From Byssovorax sp. (lineage in GTDB: Bacteria > Myxococcota_A > Polyangia > Polyangiales > Polyangiaceae), in contig JANYGI010000138.1 of assembly GCA_025362495.1 (NCBI GenBank), forward strand, positions 56,523 to 120,522: 64,000 bases of DNA, given 5' to 3'. The notes under the pieces were generated by a model. That model did no database searches and was not told the origin of the DNA. It worked only from the letters and a program-made list of their open reading frames with translations. The position numbers were made by a program, and so were the translations under genes. Shown in pieces: positions 16,383 to 29,266 of this stretch (position 1 is its first letter; each line of letters opens with the position of its first letter).

Positions 16383-16642
16383 CGAACGAGGCGTCGCAAA
16401 GGCCTCGGCTTCTTGCGACGGAGAGCGCCCAGGACTAGAATCCCGGCGCGAGGTTTGCTGAGAGCGCGAGAATTCGCGCAGATCAGGACGACGCGCACGG
16501 TAGCCGCGCGGCGGTAGGGCGGATGGGGGTGCGAGCGCCGAGAGCGTCGCACCCCGTGTCGAGAGTGGCGAATGCGAGCGGCCGGGCCCATCCCGGCGCG
16601 ACGAGAGGCGGCGGGCAGGCACCCGCCGTGTAGGGAGCCGAC

Positions 16643-17899
<1,257 letters not shown>

Positions 17900-18014
17900 C
17901 CCCTCTCCGACGGACGCTGTCTGGTCGTCCGGTCACGGCGAGCTCGCTTATCGCGGGTCCGCTGCCCTTGGGCTCGCGCTTCGTGAGCCTTTGATTCCCG
18001 CCTGAAAGACCAGG

Positions 18015-20504
<2,490 letters not shown>

Positions 20505-20563
20505 TTTTCCTCGGCTGATCGGGGGCCTTTCGTCCTGCGCCGCGACGCGCTAGCGGAAGGCCC

Positions 20564-22126
20564 ATGATCCGTCGCGCGCTCCTCTCGGTCTCCGACAAAA
20601 CCGATCTGATCTCGTTCGCCCGGGCCCTCGCGGCTCGCGGCGTCGAGCTGCTCTCCACCGGCGGCACGCAGAAGGCCCTCGCCGACGCGGGGATCCCCGT
20701 CACGCCCGTCGAGGCGTACACGGGATCGCCCGAGGTGATGGATGGGCGCGTCAAGACGCTCCATCCGCGCGTGCACGGCGGGATCCTCATGCGCGGCGCG
20801 ATCGACGACGCCGATCTCGCGCGCCTCGGCGGCAAGCCCATCGATCTCGTCGTCGTCAACCTCTACCCGTTCGCGAAGACGGTCGCGAACCCGGCCGCGA
20901 CGCACGCCGAGATCATCGAGAACATCGACATCGGCGGGCCGTCGATGGTGCGCTCGGCCGCGAAGAACCACGCGCGCGTCGCCGTGGTCTGCGATCCGGC
21001 GGACTACGCGGGGATCCTCGCGGACATCGAGGAGTCGGGCGGCGTGCCGCTCGGGAAGCGCCAGCGGCTCGCGGCCAAGGCGTTCGGGCACACGGCGGCC
21101 TACGACGGGATGATCGCCGGCTACCTCTCGTCGGCCGTGGGCGACGCCGAGCCGAACCGGGGCGAGAAGTACCCCGAGCTGCTCACGCTGGCGTTCGAGC
21201 GAGCGTATTCGCTGCGTTACGGGGAGAACCCTCATCAAACGGGCGCGTTCTACCGGGACCGCGACGCGAAGGTCGGCAGCCTGGCCGCCGCGCAGTCCCT
21301 CGGGGCGGGTGGGAAGGAGCTTTCCTTCAACAATCTCGTGGATGTCGACGCTGCCCTCGAAGCGGTACGCGAGCATGAGGAGCCGGCGGCCGTCGTCGTG
21401 AAGCACACCAATCCTTGCGGCGTGTCGCTCGGGGCGGACCTCGCCAGCGCATATCGCACCGCGCGCGAGGCCGATCCGGTCAGCGCCTTCGGCGGCATCG
21501 TGGCGCTGAACCGCGAGGTCGATCTCGCGACGGCCAAGGTGCTCGCGGAGACGTTCCTGGAGTGCGTGGTGGCCCCCGGCTACGCGCCCGACGCCCTCGC
21601 GGTGCTGACGGCCAAGAAGAACCTCCGCATCCTCGCCACGGGCGCCTGGCTGCCCGCGAGCGACGCCGAGCTGACCTACAAGCGCGTCAGCGGCGGCATC
21701 GTCGTCCAGGATCGCGACGCCACCGCCGGCGGCGAGGTCGCCCGCGGCCGCGTCGTGACGAAGCGCGCGCCCACGGCCGAGGAGCTGAAAGCCCTCGATT
21801 TTGCCTGGAAGGTGAGCAAGCACGTCAAGTCCAACGCCATCGTCTTCGCCCGGGAGAGCCGGACGGTAGGAGTCGGCGCGGGGCAGATGTCCCGGGTCGA
21901 GAGCGTGAAGATCGCCGTCGGCAAGGCCGGCGAGCTCGCGAAGGGCGCCGTGATGGCCTCGGACGCGTTCTTCCCCTTCCCCGACGGCCTCGAGCTCGCG
22001 GCCCAGCACGGGATCGTCGCCGTCGCGCAGCCCGGCGGGAGCGTGAAGGACGAGGAAATCATCGCGGCGGCCGACCGCGCCGCGCTCGCGATGGTGTTCA
22101 CCGGGGCGAGGCATTTTCGTCATTGA
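20564..22126 (+). CDS. purH: Bifunctional IMP cyclohydrolase / AICAR formyltransferase
   Basis: A 520-residue enzyme for the last two steps of de novo purine synthesis, formylating AICAR and closing the ring to IMP. The N-terminal MGS-like cyclohydrolase domain starts RRALLSVSDKTDLISFAR and includes LLSTGGTQKAL and MDGRVKTLHPRVHGGIL. The C-terminal transformylase has RYGENPHQTGAFY and the catalytic KHTNPCGV motif. It ends VFTGARHFRH, as expected for full-length PurH. It follows lon by 59 bp on the same strand. Confidence 0.96.
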   Translation: MIRRALLSVSDKTDLISFARALAARGVELLSTGGTQKALADAGIPVTPVEAYTGSPEVMDGRVKTLHPRVHGGILMRGAIDDADLARLGGKPIDLVVVNLYPFAKTVANPAATHAEIIENIDIGGPSMVRSAAKNHARVAVVCDPADYAGILADIEESGGVPLGKRQRLAAKAFGHTAAYDGMIAGYLSSAVGDAEPNRGEKYPELLTLAFERAYSLRYGENPHQTGAFYRDRDAKVGSLAAAQSLGAGGKELSFNNLVDVDAALEAVREHEEPAAVVVKHTNPCGVSLGADLASAYRTAREADPVSAFGGIVALNREVDLATAKVLAETFLECVVAPGYAPDALAVLTAKKNLRILATGAWLPASDAELTYKRVSGGIVVQDRDATAGGEVARGRVVTKRAPTAEELKALDFAWKVSKHVKSNAIVFARESRTVGVGAGQMSRVESVKIAVGKAGELAKGAVMASDAFFPFPDGLELAAQHGIVAVAQPGGSVKDEEIIAAADRAALAMVFTGARHFRH

Positions 22127-22279
22127 TTTGACGGTGACCGGACATTTCTCGTCGCTCGCGCACGAAATCGCCGGAAAAAATTTGCCCGTGTCCGCGATTT
22201 CATGATGAAGGTCGCACAGGCTTATTGAAACGAGGCCTGTCGGCCGGGCGCCGGCGGGCCCGACCCTCGAGGAGAGGCC

Positions 22280-23659
22280 GTGGCGACAATCCGAGAGACG
22301 TGCAGTGTCTGCAGCGGCGAGTTCGATATCCAGTTCCGCTACCAGATGGAAGAGCGGGGCGGCGGGTTCTCATTTTACTGCTCGCAGAAGTGCCTGGAGA
22401 AGAGCCATCACGGCGGCGCCGGGGCCGAGAGCGATCTCGCCACGTGCGACGCCTGCGCCAAGCGCTTCTCGCCCGACCTCGTGTCGCAGGTGCTCTACGT
22501 GGGCGGGCGGCGTAACTACGCCTGCTCGCTCGGCTGCCGCAGCCAGCTCCTGCGCGAGGCCAGCGGGGTTCGCCTCGGCGACATCGCGGCCGAAGAGCTG
22601 ACGCCGCCCGCGAACGACGAGGCCACGCCCTCGCCCGCTTTTGCGGCAGTGAGGCTGACGTCGACCACGCCGCCTCCGCCGGCCGTCGCGGTCGCGTCGG
22701 GGCCCGCGGGGGTGCCGCTCCGCCCCGCGACGAGCCGCAAGATCGAGCCCGCCACCGCGGTGCCGACGACGCCGCCCGCCACCGGCCGGCGCGAGCGCGT
22801 CGCCTCGGCGACGATGAAGTCGAGCGAGAACAAGCAGAACGAAGGCGTCCCGCGGTATCTCGCCGTGTTCAACCACAAGGGCGGCACCGGCAAGACGACG
22901 ACCTCGGTCAGCGTCGCGGCCGGCCTCGCGGCCAAGGGCAAGCGCGTGCTCCTCGTCGACACCGACGCGCAGGGCAACGTCAGCGTCTCGCTCGGCGCCA
23001 CGGCGGAGCGCTCGCTCTACCACGTGCTGGTGATGGGGCTCCGCGTCGCCGACGCCACCAAGACGGTGCGCCCCAACCTCGATCTGCTGCCCTCGAACGA
23101 GACGCTGGCGGCGGCCGAGCTCTACCTCGCGGGACGGCAGAACCGCGATCGCGTGCTGCAAGAGCGGCTGGCCTCGGCGGCGGCCGGCTACGACTACGTG
23201 GTGCTGGACTGCTCGCCCAGCCTCTCGCTCATGAACCAGAACGCGCTGGTGTTCGCCGACAGCGTGCTCGTGCCGGTGGCCTGCGATTACCTCTCGCTCG
23301 TCGGCGTCCGCCAGGTGATCAAGACGGTAAAGAACGTCAACGCCCTGCTCCACCACCCGGTGCAAATCTGGGGCGTGCTCCCGACGTTCTACGACGCTCG
23401 CGCCAAGATCTGCCGCGAGGCCGTGACGACGCTGAAGTCTCACTTCGGCGATCGCTGCCTGCCCCCGATCCGCGCCGCCATGAAGGTGAAAGAGGCCCCC
23501 GCGCAGGGGCAAACCATCTTCGAGTACGCCGCCGGCACCCACGCCGCCGACGATTACCAGGTGGTGGTCGACACCATCGTCGCGAGCCGGGAGGCCACCG
23601 CGGGCGGGAAGACCACCGCGGCTCAGGCCCCTGCCCCCGAGGCTGCTGCGACGGCGTAG
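22280..23659 (+). CDS. ParA-family ATPase with two N-terminal Cys fingers
   Basis: A 459-residue fusion beginning at GTG 22280 after a GGAGAGG site. The N-terminus has two Cys modules with identical spacing, CxxC-22-CxxxC: Cys8/11/34/38 and Cys56/59/82/86, resembling tandem TRASH/zinc-ribbon fingers. A disordered Pro/Ala linker spans about 100-188. The ParA/MinD domain follows with deviant Walker A KGGTGKT (200-206), LLVDTDAQGNVSVSLG and YVVLDCSPSLSLMNQNAL. It is distinct from the canonical ParA at 12.5-13.3 kb. The next gene encodes a ribbon-helix-helix protein, a common ParA partner class. A role in positioning a protein cluster or accessory DNA is an inference. Confidence 0.85.
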   Translation: MATIRETCSVCSGEFDIQFRYQMEERGGGFSFYCSQKCLEKSHHGGAGAESDLATCDACAKRFSPDLVSQVLYVGGRRNYACSLGCRSQLLREASGVRLGDIAAEELTPPANDEATPSPAFAAVRLTSTTPPPPAVAVASGPAGVPLRPATSRKIEPATAVPTTPPATGRRERVASATMKSSENKQNEGVPRYLAVFNHKGGTGKTTTSVSVAAGLAAKGKRVLLVDTDAQGNVSVSLGATAERSLYHVLVMGLRVADATKTVRPNLDLLPSNETLAAAELYLAGRQNRDRVLQERLASAAAGYDYVVLDCSPSLSLMNQNALVFADSVLVPVACDYLSLVGVRQVIKTVKNVNALLHHPVQIWGVLPTFYDARAKICREAVTTLKSHFGDRCLPPIRAAMKVKEAPAQGQTIFEYAAGTHAADDYQVVVDTIVASREATAGGKTTAAQAPAPEAAATA

Positions 23660-23734
23660 CGGCGCGAGCGCGGCCCCGGCTGCGCGCCAGATTTCTAGAT
23701 TCGCCCGGGCTCTCTCGGGCCCACGGAGTTGTTG

Positions 23735-24049
23735 ATGAAGAGCGATGCCGAGTATGGCGGCGCGGCCCGCGCGCTGCTCGATCGTGACGAGGTCGAAGGG
23801 GTCCTGTCCGGCGCCTTCTACAGCCCCGCAGAGGCGGTGGAGCCCCCGCGCAGCGGATCACGCCCCAAGCAGCCGCGCCCCGATCACTACAAGGTGATCT
23901 GCATCTCGATGTACACCGGCGATCTCGAGCGACTCGACGGCATGATCGACGAGCTCAAGGGCATGGGTATCACCAAGGCCAACCGCAGCGCGCTCATCCG
24001 CCATGCGCTCTCGCAGGTGGATCTGAGCAAGGTCCCGAGAGGCCTTTAG
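23735..24049 (+). CDS. Ribbon-helix-helix protein, probable ParA partner
   Basis: A 104-residue protein; ATG 23735 sits 6 nt after GGAG, while two in-frame TTG codons upstream are less likely starts. The N-terminal 50 residues are mixed and probably flexible. From about 53 on, KVICISMYTGDLERLDGMID plus ELKGMGITKANRSALIRHAL fit the beta-helix-helix pattern of CopG/MetJ-type DNA-binding proteins. It begins 75 bp after the Cys-finger ParA gene on the same strand. ParA ATPases without ParB often use RHH partners, so a two-gene positioning cassette is likely. Its target site is unknown. Confidence 0.72.
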   Translation: MKSDAEYGGAARALLDRDEVEGVLSGAFYSPAEAVEPPRSGSRPKQPRPDHYKVICISMYTGDLERLDGMIDELKGMGITKANRSALIRHALSQVDLSKVPRGL

Positions 24050-24076
24050 AGGGGCGAGGCGTCGAATCAGGGCCGG

Positions 24077-24233
24077 GAGCCGGACCGGAGTCGAACGCAA
24101 AGGCGCGGAGACGCAGAGGTGCAAAAAGGCCCGGAGGCAGAGCAGAGGTAGATACAAATTCTCCTCTGCTCCCTTATTTTTGCGCCTCTGCGCCTTTGCG
24201 TTGAATTCTCCTCCGACTCCCCCTCCCCGGCTC
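24077..24233. repeat. Long imperfect inverted repeat between convergent genes
   Basis: Arms include a perfect 13-bp match (AACGCAAAGGCGC at 24094-24106 with 24190-24202). They extend through GCAGAGG/CCTCTGC and A5/T5 tracts, an inner GAGCAGAGG/CCTCTGCTC stem, and outer GAGCCGG/CCGGCTC ends. The right end touches the stop codon of the pseudouridine synthase gene. The CGCAAAGGCGCAGAG type of sequence resembles dispersed palindromic repeats I recall from other bacterial genomes. A bidirectional terminator or REP/MITE-like element is likely. Confidence 0.75.
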
Positions 24234-25281
24234 AGGCCTGGAGGCGGGCCCAGAAGTCGGTGAGGTCCTGGGGTAAAGGGGCCTCGATATGCACCCTCTT
24301 TGGCTCCATCGGGTGGTCGAGCACCAGCTCCGAGGCGTGCAAGGCGTGGCGGTCGAGCTCGAGGATCACCCGGTCTTCGTCGGTGAGCACGCCGTCGGCG
24401 TTGCGGGCGAACATGTCCTCGTCGGGGCCATAGAGCTTGTCGCCGACGAGGGGGAAGCCCAGCGCCGTCAGGTGCAAACGGATCTGGTGCTGGCGGCCCG
24501 TTTCGAGGGAGCAGCGGACCATCGCGTAGCGGCGGCCCGTGGCGGGATCGGCGCGGCGACCGAGGACTTCGAAGGCGGTGCGCGCCGTCAGGCCCACCCC
24601 CGGGGCGGCGACGCGCATCTTCACCTTGTAGCGGCTCGTCGGATCGAGCTCGAGCGGCAGCTCGACGCGGAAGCGGTCGTCCTCGGGCCAGCCCCAGGTG
24701 ATGGCCAGGTAGCGCTTCTCGACGGTGTTGCGCTCCTCGAACTGGACCTTGATTTGCCGGTCGGACTCGATGTTCTTGGTGAGCAAGAGCGCGCCGCTCG
24801 TCTCGCGATCGATGCGGTGCGAGAGGCGGAAGAGCTCGCCGTGCACGGCGTGGAGCATCCAGACGACGGTGCTCTTGTGGTAGCGGGCCGTCGGGTGCAC
24901 GGGGATGCCGGCGGGCTTGTTCACCGCGATCAGATCGGCGTCCTCGTAGATCACGGGGACCTCGACGTCGGGGGCCTGCTCGTCCCAGGGCTCGCGCCAG
25001 AGCAGGATCAGCTGCTCGCTCTTGACGCGATCGTTGCCCTTGAGCGGCTTGGCCTGGTCGGAGTAGCAGCCGCGCGCGATGATCTGCTGGGCGCGAGTGC
25101 GGCTGGTGCGCTTGAGCTGCGACTGCACGAAGCGATCGAGGCGCATCCCCGCGGCCTCCGGCGGGACGCGCATCACCGTCACCACCGAGCCTTCGGACAC
25201 CGACTCGGGGCGCACGACGGTGATGCCGCGGCCGTAGGGACCGTCCGTCGCGGCGATGTCACGGGTGCTGATGCGGGTCAC
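24232..25281 (-). CDS. RluA-family RNA pseudouridine synthase
   Basis: A 349-residue enzyme starting at GTG 25281. An S4-like RNA-binding segment (MRLDRFVQSQLKRTSRTRAQ) is at about 46-90. The catalytic motif HRIDRETSG contains Asp158, the nucleophile that converts uridine to pseudouridine in this family. Other family blocks are NKPAGIPVHPTARY and RQHQIRLHLTALGFPLVGDKLYG. The first ~35 residues are extra compared with RluD-type enzymes. Whether rRNA or tRNA is the target cannot be told. It is 50 bp downstream of glnD on the same strand. Confidence 0.9.
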   Translation of the reverse strand: MTRISTRDIAATDGPYGRGITVVRPESVSEGSVVTVMRVPPEAAGMRLDRFVQSQLKRTSRTRAQQIIARGCYSDQAKPLKGNDRVKSEQLILLWREPWDEQAPDVEVPVIYEDADLIAVNKPAGIPVHPTARYHKSTVVWMLHAVHGELFRLSHRIDRETSGALLLTKNIESDRQIKVQFEERNTVEKRYLAITWGWPEDDRFRVELPLELDPTSRYKVKMRVAAPGVGLTARTAFEVLGRRADPATGRRYAMVRCSLETGRQHQIRLHLTALGFPLVGDKLYGPDEDMFARNADGVLTDEDRVILELDRHALHASELVLDHPMEPKRVHIEAPLPQDLTDFWARLQA

Positions 25282-25331
25282 GGGATCCGCGTGTCTAGCA
25301 GGTTCCCGCGGGCGCGCGGCGCCTTCTCACG

Positions 25332-28082
25332 TCAGGCGGGGCGGGCGGCGCGCTCTTCTTCGAGCCCCTCGAGCGCCGCGAGCAGCGCGCTCTGCACCTC
25401 GGCGCTGCGCTTGCCCGGCGCGACCTTGGTGCCGTCGGCCTCGCTCACGTAGAACACGTCGGCGACGCGCGTGCCCTCGGTGTTGATCTTGGCGACCGAG
25501 ATCGAGAGGCGGAGGCCGTGCAGCGCCTCGGAGATCGCGAAGAGGAGGCCGGGGCGATCGCGCGCCACGACCTCGATCACCGTGTGGCGCGGCGAGGCGC
25601 GATCGTCGACCGAGACCTGGATCTTGACCTTGGGGCTCGATCGCTCGATGCGCTGGCCCGACGAGCGCCTGCGCGCGAGCTCGATCGGGCTGGCCTCACC
25701 GGCGAGGATGGCCGCGAGATCGCGCTCGAGCTTCGGCAGCGCGCGCGCGACGCCGGAGACGCCCTCGCCGCGATCGCGGACCCAGAAGAGATCGACGGCC
25801 TGCACCTCGGCGCCGGCGATGGCGCGGGTGTGGATCTGCGCCGCGTGGACCTCGAGCCGTGACGCGGCGATGGCCGCGGTGATCGCCGCGAGCAGGCCGG
25901 GGCGATCGCGCGCGATCACGCAGATCTCGGCGGCCTCGGGGTGGCGGCTCGGGACGAGCGCCGCCGACGCGGGGCGATCGCGGTGGTTCCGCGCCAGCTC
26001 GGCGTGGGCGACGATGGCCTTCGGCGTGTTGGCGAGGAGGTAGCGCTCGGGCATCGAGCCGATGAACTCGGCCAGGAACGCCAGCCGCGCCGAGCGATCG
26101 TGCGGGCTCGCCGAGGGCAGCGCGTCGACCTCGCGCGAGACCTCGGAGAGAGCGCGCATCTTCCGCGTATCGTCGACCGCAACGCCGCCGAGCGCGGTGT
26201 CGGTCGCGAGGTAGAGCTCGTCGAGCATCCGCGCCTTCCACGAGGTCATCGACGTCGGGCTCGTGGTCGAGAGATCGGCGACGGTGAGCAGGTAGAGATC
26301 GCGCAGCCCCTCGCGCCCGTGCACGTCGCGCGAGAAGTCGCTCGCCGTCGCCGGATCGTCGAGATCGCGGCGCGTGGCCACGTGGTACATCACCAGGTGC
26401 TTGCGGATGAGGTGACAGGCCTCGTCGACGTCCTCGGGCGAGAGGCCGATCCGCCGCAGGATCGCGCCGGCCATCTCGGCGCCGCGCTGGCTGTGATCGG
26501 TGCCGCCGATGGCCTTGCCGACGTCGTGCAGCAGCGTGGCGAAGAACAGCATCCGCGGCCGCACCAGCTCGGCGGCGAGGCGGCACGCGAGGGGGAACTC
26601 GGCCGCGAGATCGCCGCGGACCAGCGAAACGAGGCGATCGACGGCGGCCACCGAGTGAACGTCGACCGTGTACACATGGTACGTGTCGTGGTGAACGCGC
26701 CCGACCACCGGGGAAAACTCGGGGATCATCGCCAGGAGAAGCCCGGTGTCGTGGAGCTCGCGCATCACCGAGCCGCTGCGGAGCGACGTCTCGCGGCAGG
26801 TGCTGACCAGCTCGGCGAAGCGCGGCCCGGCCTCGGGCTGCGCGCGGAGCTCGGCGCCCCACGCGGGATCGGCGGAGGCGCGGACGATGGCGTCGCGCGC
26901 GTACGGCAAGATCGGCACGCCGCGCTCGACCGCCGCGGCGACGAGGCGGAGCGAGAGCGCCGGATCGGAGCGGAGCAGCTCGGGATCGCTGATCGTGGCG
27001 CTGCCGTCGAAGAGGCGGACGCCGGAGCCGAGATCCTCGTCGCGGGGCTTGCGGCGCGAGAGCACCGGCGCGGCGCGCGAGAGGATCATGTCGAGCGATC
27101 GCGAGATGGTGCGGGCCGCGCGGTAGTAGGCGCTCATCATGTGCTCGACGGCCTCGAGGCCATCGCCGTACCCGAGCAGCACGGCGATCGACTCCTGCTC
27201 GTCGAAGGTGAGCCGGTCGCTGCGGCGCCCCGCGTGCGCATGGAGGAGGTTGCGCACGCGGAAGAGCATCTCGCTCGCGGCGAGGATCTCGGCGGCCTCG
27301 CGCGGCACGAGGGCGCCGATGCGGACCAGCTCCTCGGGCTCGCCCGCGCCGAAGCGCGCCTTCGCCGCCCAGCGCGCCACGTCGAGATCGCGGAGGCCGC
27401 CGGCGCCGTTCTTCACGTCGGGCTCGAGCAGGTACACCGAGCCGCCGAAGCGCGAGTGCCGCTGGGCGACCTCTTCTTCGAGGCGCGCCAGGAAGCGCGG
27501 CAGCTCCGAGTGCGCGAACAGGCCCTCTGCCGCGCGCTTGCGGAGAGAGCGCCCGAGCTCGGCGTCGCCCGCGACGTGACGCCACTCGAGCAGGCTGGTC
27601 GCCGCCGGGAGATCGGTGCGCGCGCTCTCGAGCAGATCGTCGACGGTGACGACCTGATGGCCGACGCTCACGCCCATGTCCCAGAGCGGGTAGAGCAGCG
27701 CGTCGGCGACGGGAGCGGCCTTGTCGACGTTCTTCGCGAGGAGGCGAATGTCGAGATCGCTCTTCAATGCGACGGCGCCGCGCCCGTAGCTGCCGACGCC
27801 GGCGAGCTCGACCGCGTCCCAGGCGGCGGGCGGCAGCGCGGGGCTCGCCGCGGTGTCGATCTGGCCGGCGCGGAGGGTGCGGAAGAGGGTGACCAGGAGA
27901 TCGTCGAGGATGCGCGCGTTCTTGCGGCCGAGAGCGAGGCCGCAGGAGTCGCGATCGGCGAGCGCCGCGTCGGGGTCCGCGGTCGCCGTGGGGACGCTCG
28001 CGAGGAGGTCGGCGCGGGCCGCGGTGAAGCGGGCGCGGAGATCGACGAGCGAGAACGGCGGCGGGGTCTCGGAGGGGGTCAT
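25332..28082 (-). CDS. glnD: Bifunctional uridylyltransferase/uridylyl-removing enzyme GlnD
   Basis: A 916-residue nitrogen-status sensor that modifies PII proteins. Domains in order: nucleotidyltransferase with GSYGR (97-101) and metal ligands Asp109 and Asp111 (KSDLDIRLL); a helical GlnE/GlnD linker; an HD domain with LLHDVGK (His519-Asp520) for UMP removal; and two ACT domains beginning near 718 (EICVIARDRPGLLAAI) and 835 (VIEVVARDRPGLLFAI) for glutamine sensing. Start set at ATG 28082 (MTPSETPPPFSL); the frame is open 38 codons further up, but that part is low-quality. No glnB or amtB is in the window. In family members both activities are controlled by glutamine. Confidence 0.93.
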   Translation of the reverse strand: MTPSETPPPFSLVDLRARFTAARADLLASVPTATADPDAALADRDSCGLALGRKNARILDDLLVTLFRTLRAGQIDTAASPALPPAAWDAVELAGVGSYGRGAVALKSDLDIRLLAKNVDKAAPVADALLYPLWDMGVSVGHQVVTVDDLLESARTDLPAATSLLEWRHVAGDAELGRSLRKRAAEGLFAHSELPRFLARLEEEVAQRHSRFGGSVYLLEPDVKNGAGGLRDLDVARWAAKARFGAGEPEELVRIGALVPREAAEILAASEMLFRVRNLLHAHAGRRSDRLTFDEQESIAVLLGYGDGLEAVEHMMSAYYRAARTISRSLDMILSRAAPVLSRRKPRDEDLGSGVRLFDGSATISDPELLRSDPALSLRLVAAAVERGVPILPYARDAIVRASADPAWGAELRAQPEAGPRFAELVSTCRETSLRSGSVMRELHDTGLLLAMIPEFSPVVGRVHHDTYHVYTVDVHSVAAVDRLVSLVRGDLAAEFPLACRLAAELVRPRMLFFATLLHDVGKAIGGTDHSQRGAEMAGAILRRIGLSPEDVDEACHLIRKHLVMYHVATRRDLDDPATASDFSRDVHGREGLRDLYLLTVADLSTTSPTSMTSWKARMLDELYLATDTALGGVAVDDTRKMRALSEVSREVDALPSASPHDRSARLAFLAEFIGSMPERYLLANTPKAIVAHAELARNHRDRPASAALVPSRHPEAAEICVIARDRPGLLAAITAAIAASRLEVHAAQIHTRAIAGAEVQAVDLFWVRDRGEGVSGVARALPKLERDLAAILAGEASPIELARRRSSGQRIERSSPKVKIQVSVDDRASPRHTVIEVVARDRPGLLFAISEALHGLRLSISVAKINTEGTRVADVFYVSEADGTKVAPGKRSAEVQSALLAALEGLEEERAARPA

Positions 28083-28199
28083 GGGTGGGATGGAGCCACT
28101 GTACGCGAATGGGACGCGGGCGATCGAGCTCGAGTGGGATATGGGCGGGCGCCACTGCGCATCCTCCATATTCCCCAGCGTCGCGGGCGCCCGCACTCC

Positions 28200-28643
28200 T
28201 TACGCAGCTTCGTCGTGAAACTGGTACCGTGCCGCCGAAATGACAGGAATCGGCCCAAGGTTCGATTCGACGTTCGCGACCATTTCAGACAGTTCGCGTT
28301 TCAGCTCGGTCGGCGCGTTGCTCTCCGCCATATACCGGTCCGCGAGCTCCTTCGCATGGACCGGTAGACCTGCAGCAAGAAGCGCCCGGACCGCTCCGCG
28401 CCGCGCGATCGCTCCCTCCTCTCCATCGGCGGGTCGCATCTCCGCGATCTCCGCCTCGATGGTTGAAACGGTCCAGTACGCCTGCTTCACCGCAAACTGC
28501 GGACCTGTCGCGTCGAGAGCTTCCGCCTGCAGGATGGCCCTTGTCACTTGTTCATGAAGCGTTTCGATGCTCATCGCGTCATCTCCGGGACCATTTCGAG
28601 CGCCGCATGGGGCTCGCGGAAGCTTATCGATATCGAGCTTCAT
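28200..28643 (-). CDS. Hypothetical protein, accessory cluster
   Basis: A 147-residue soluble protein. ATG 28643 overlaps the upstream gene's stop by 4 nt, which supports this start over the internal Met at about residue 24. The chain looks all-helical, with segments such as IETLHEQVTRAILQAEAL and AKELADRYMAESNAPTELKR. Base composition is visibly more mixed than in glnD next door. No family recognised. Coupling to the upstream, possibly AbiTii-like gene suggests a joint function. Confidence 0.62.
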   Translation of the reverse strand: MKLDIDKLPRAPCGARNGPGDDAMSIETLHEQVTRAILQAEALDATGPQFAVKQAYWTVSTIEAEIAEMRPADGEEGAIARRGAVRALLAAGLPVHAKELADRYMAESNAPTELKRELSEMVANVESNLGPIPVISAARYQFHDEAA

Positions 28644-29158
28644 TGCGCGACGCTCCCGAGCTGGAGATGAAGAACCGCCCGAAAACCCGGCAGAATTGCA
28701 TCGAACACGCCGGCAGGAAACGCCCCGGAGGCAGGGTAGTTCGCCACGCCGGGTCCGAAGCTCAAGTGCAACTCGGTCGCCGTGCTTCCGCGCATGCGCT
28801 CTGCCGCGCTAGAGAGATCGGGAAGAGACTCGACGAAAAAGTGCCAAAACGGTTGATTGTAACGCTGCTGGGGCTCGACGATTCGCCCCGTTTGCGCGCG
28901 ATAGGCGGACACGTGCACGGACAACCGGTCCCCTGAAGGAACGCCGAACACCTCGTGAAGTGGCGCGTGATCCACTGCGGCGCCGTAGCCCTTGAGCTCG
29001 AAATCGAGCCAGCGCACGTGAACGATGCTCCCCGCCTGCTGAAACAGTGACGCCGCTTCGCCCGCCATCTGCACGATGTTCGCGCCGTGGTCGTTCAAAC
29101 GTGTCCGCAAGGTCCGCGCTTGTAGTCGGTGGTCCATCTCACGCGTGCTCCCTATCAT
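28640..29158 (-). CDS. Hypothetical protein, possibly AbiTii-like
   Basis: A 172-residue protein. Start ATG 29158, or the internal ATG 29137, which has AGGGAG 10 nt upstream. The N-terminal part contains ...QMAGEAASLFQQAG... followed by VRWLDFELKGYGAAVDHAPL. This recalls the helix plus W-x-x-x-EL-x-GY block of AbiTii-type abortive-infection proteins; that resemblance is from memory and weak. The C-terminal half is mixed beta/alpha (GSTATELHLSFGPG) with a conserved-looking aromatic PFWHFFVESLP. It overlaps the next gene by 4 nt. Defence is a possibility only. Confidence 0.55.
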   Translation of the reverse strand: MIGSTREMDHRLQARTLRTRLNDHGANIVQMAGEAASLFQQAGSIVHVRWLDFELKGYGAAVDHAPLHEVFGVPSGDRLSVHVSAYRAQTGRIVEPQQRYNQPFWHFFVESLPDLSSAAERMRGSTATELHLSFGPGVANYPASGAFPAGVFDAILPGFRAVLHLQLGSVAQ

Positions 29159-29266
29159 CTCGCATACTCTCGGTCCGACAACCTTCGTCGATTTTCATAT
29201 TCACCGAACCTCCACTGCCCGAGCAGCCTCACATCGTCCGCCGGTCTTGCAGCAACCGACACTCAC

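Noticed and set aside
28083..28196. N-terminal extension of GlnD
   Set aside because: No family-like sequence, no better ribosome site, and codon use unlike the gene body.
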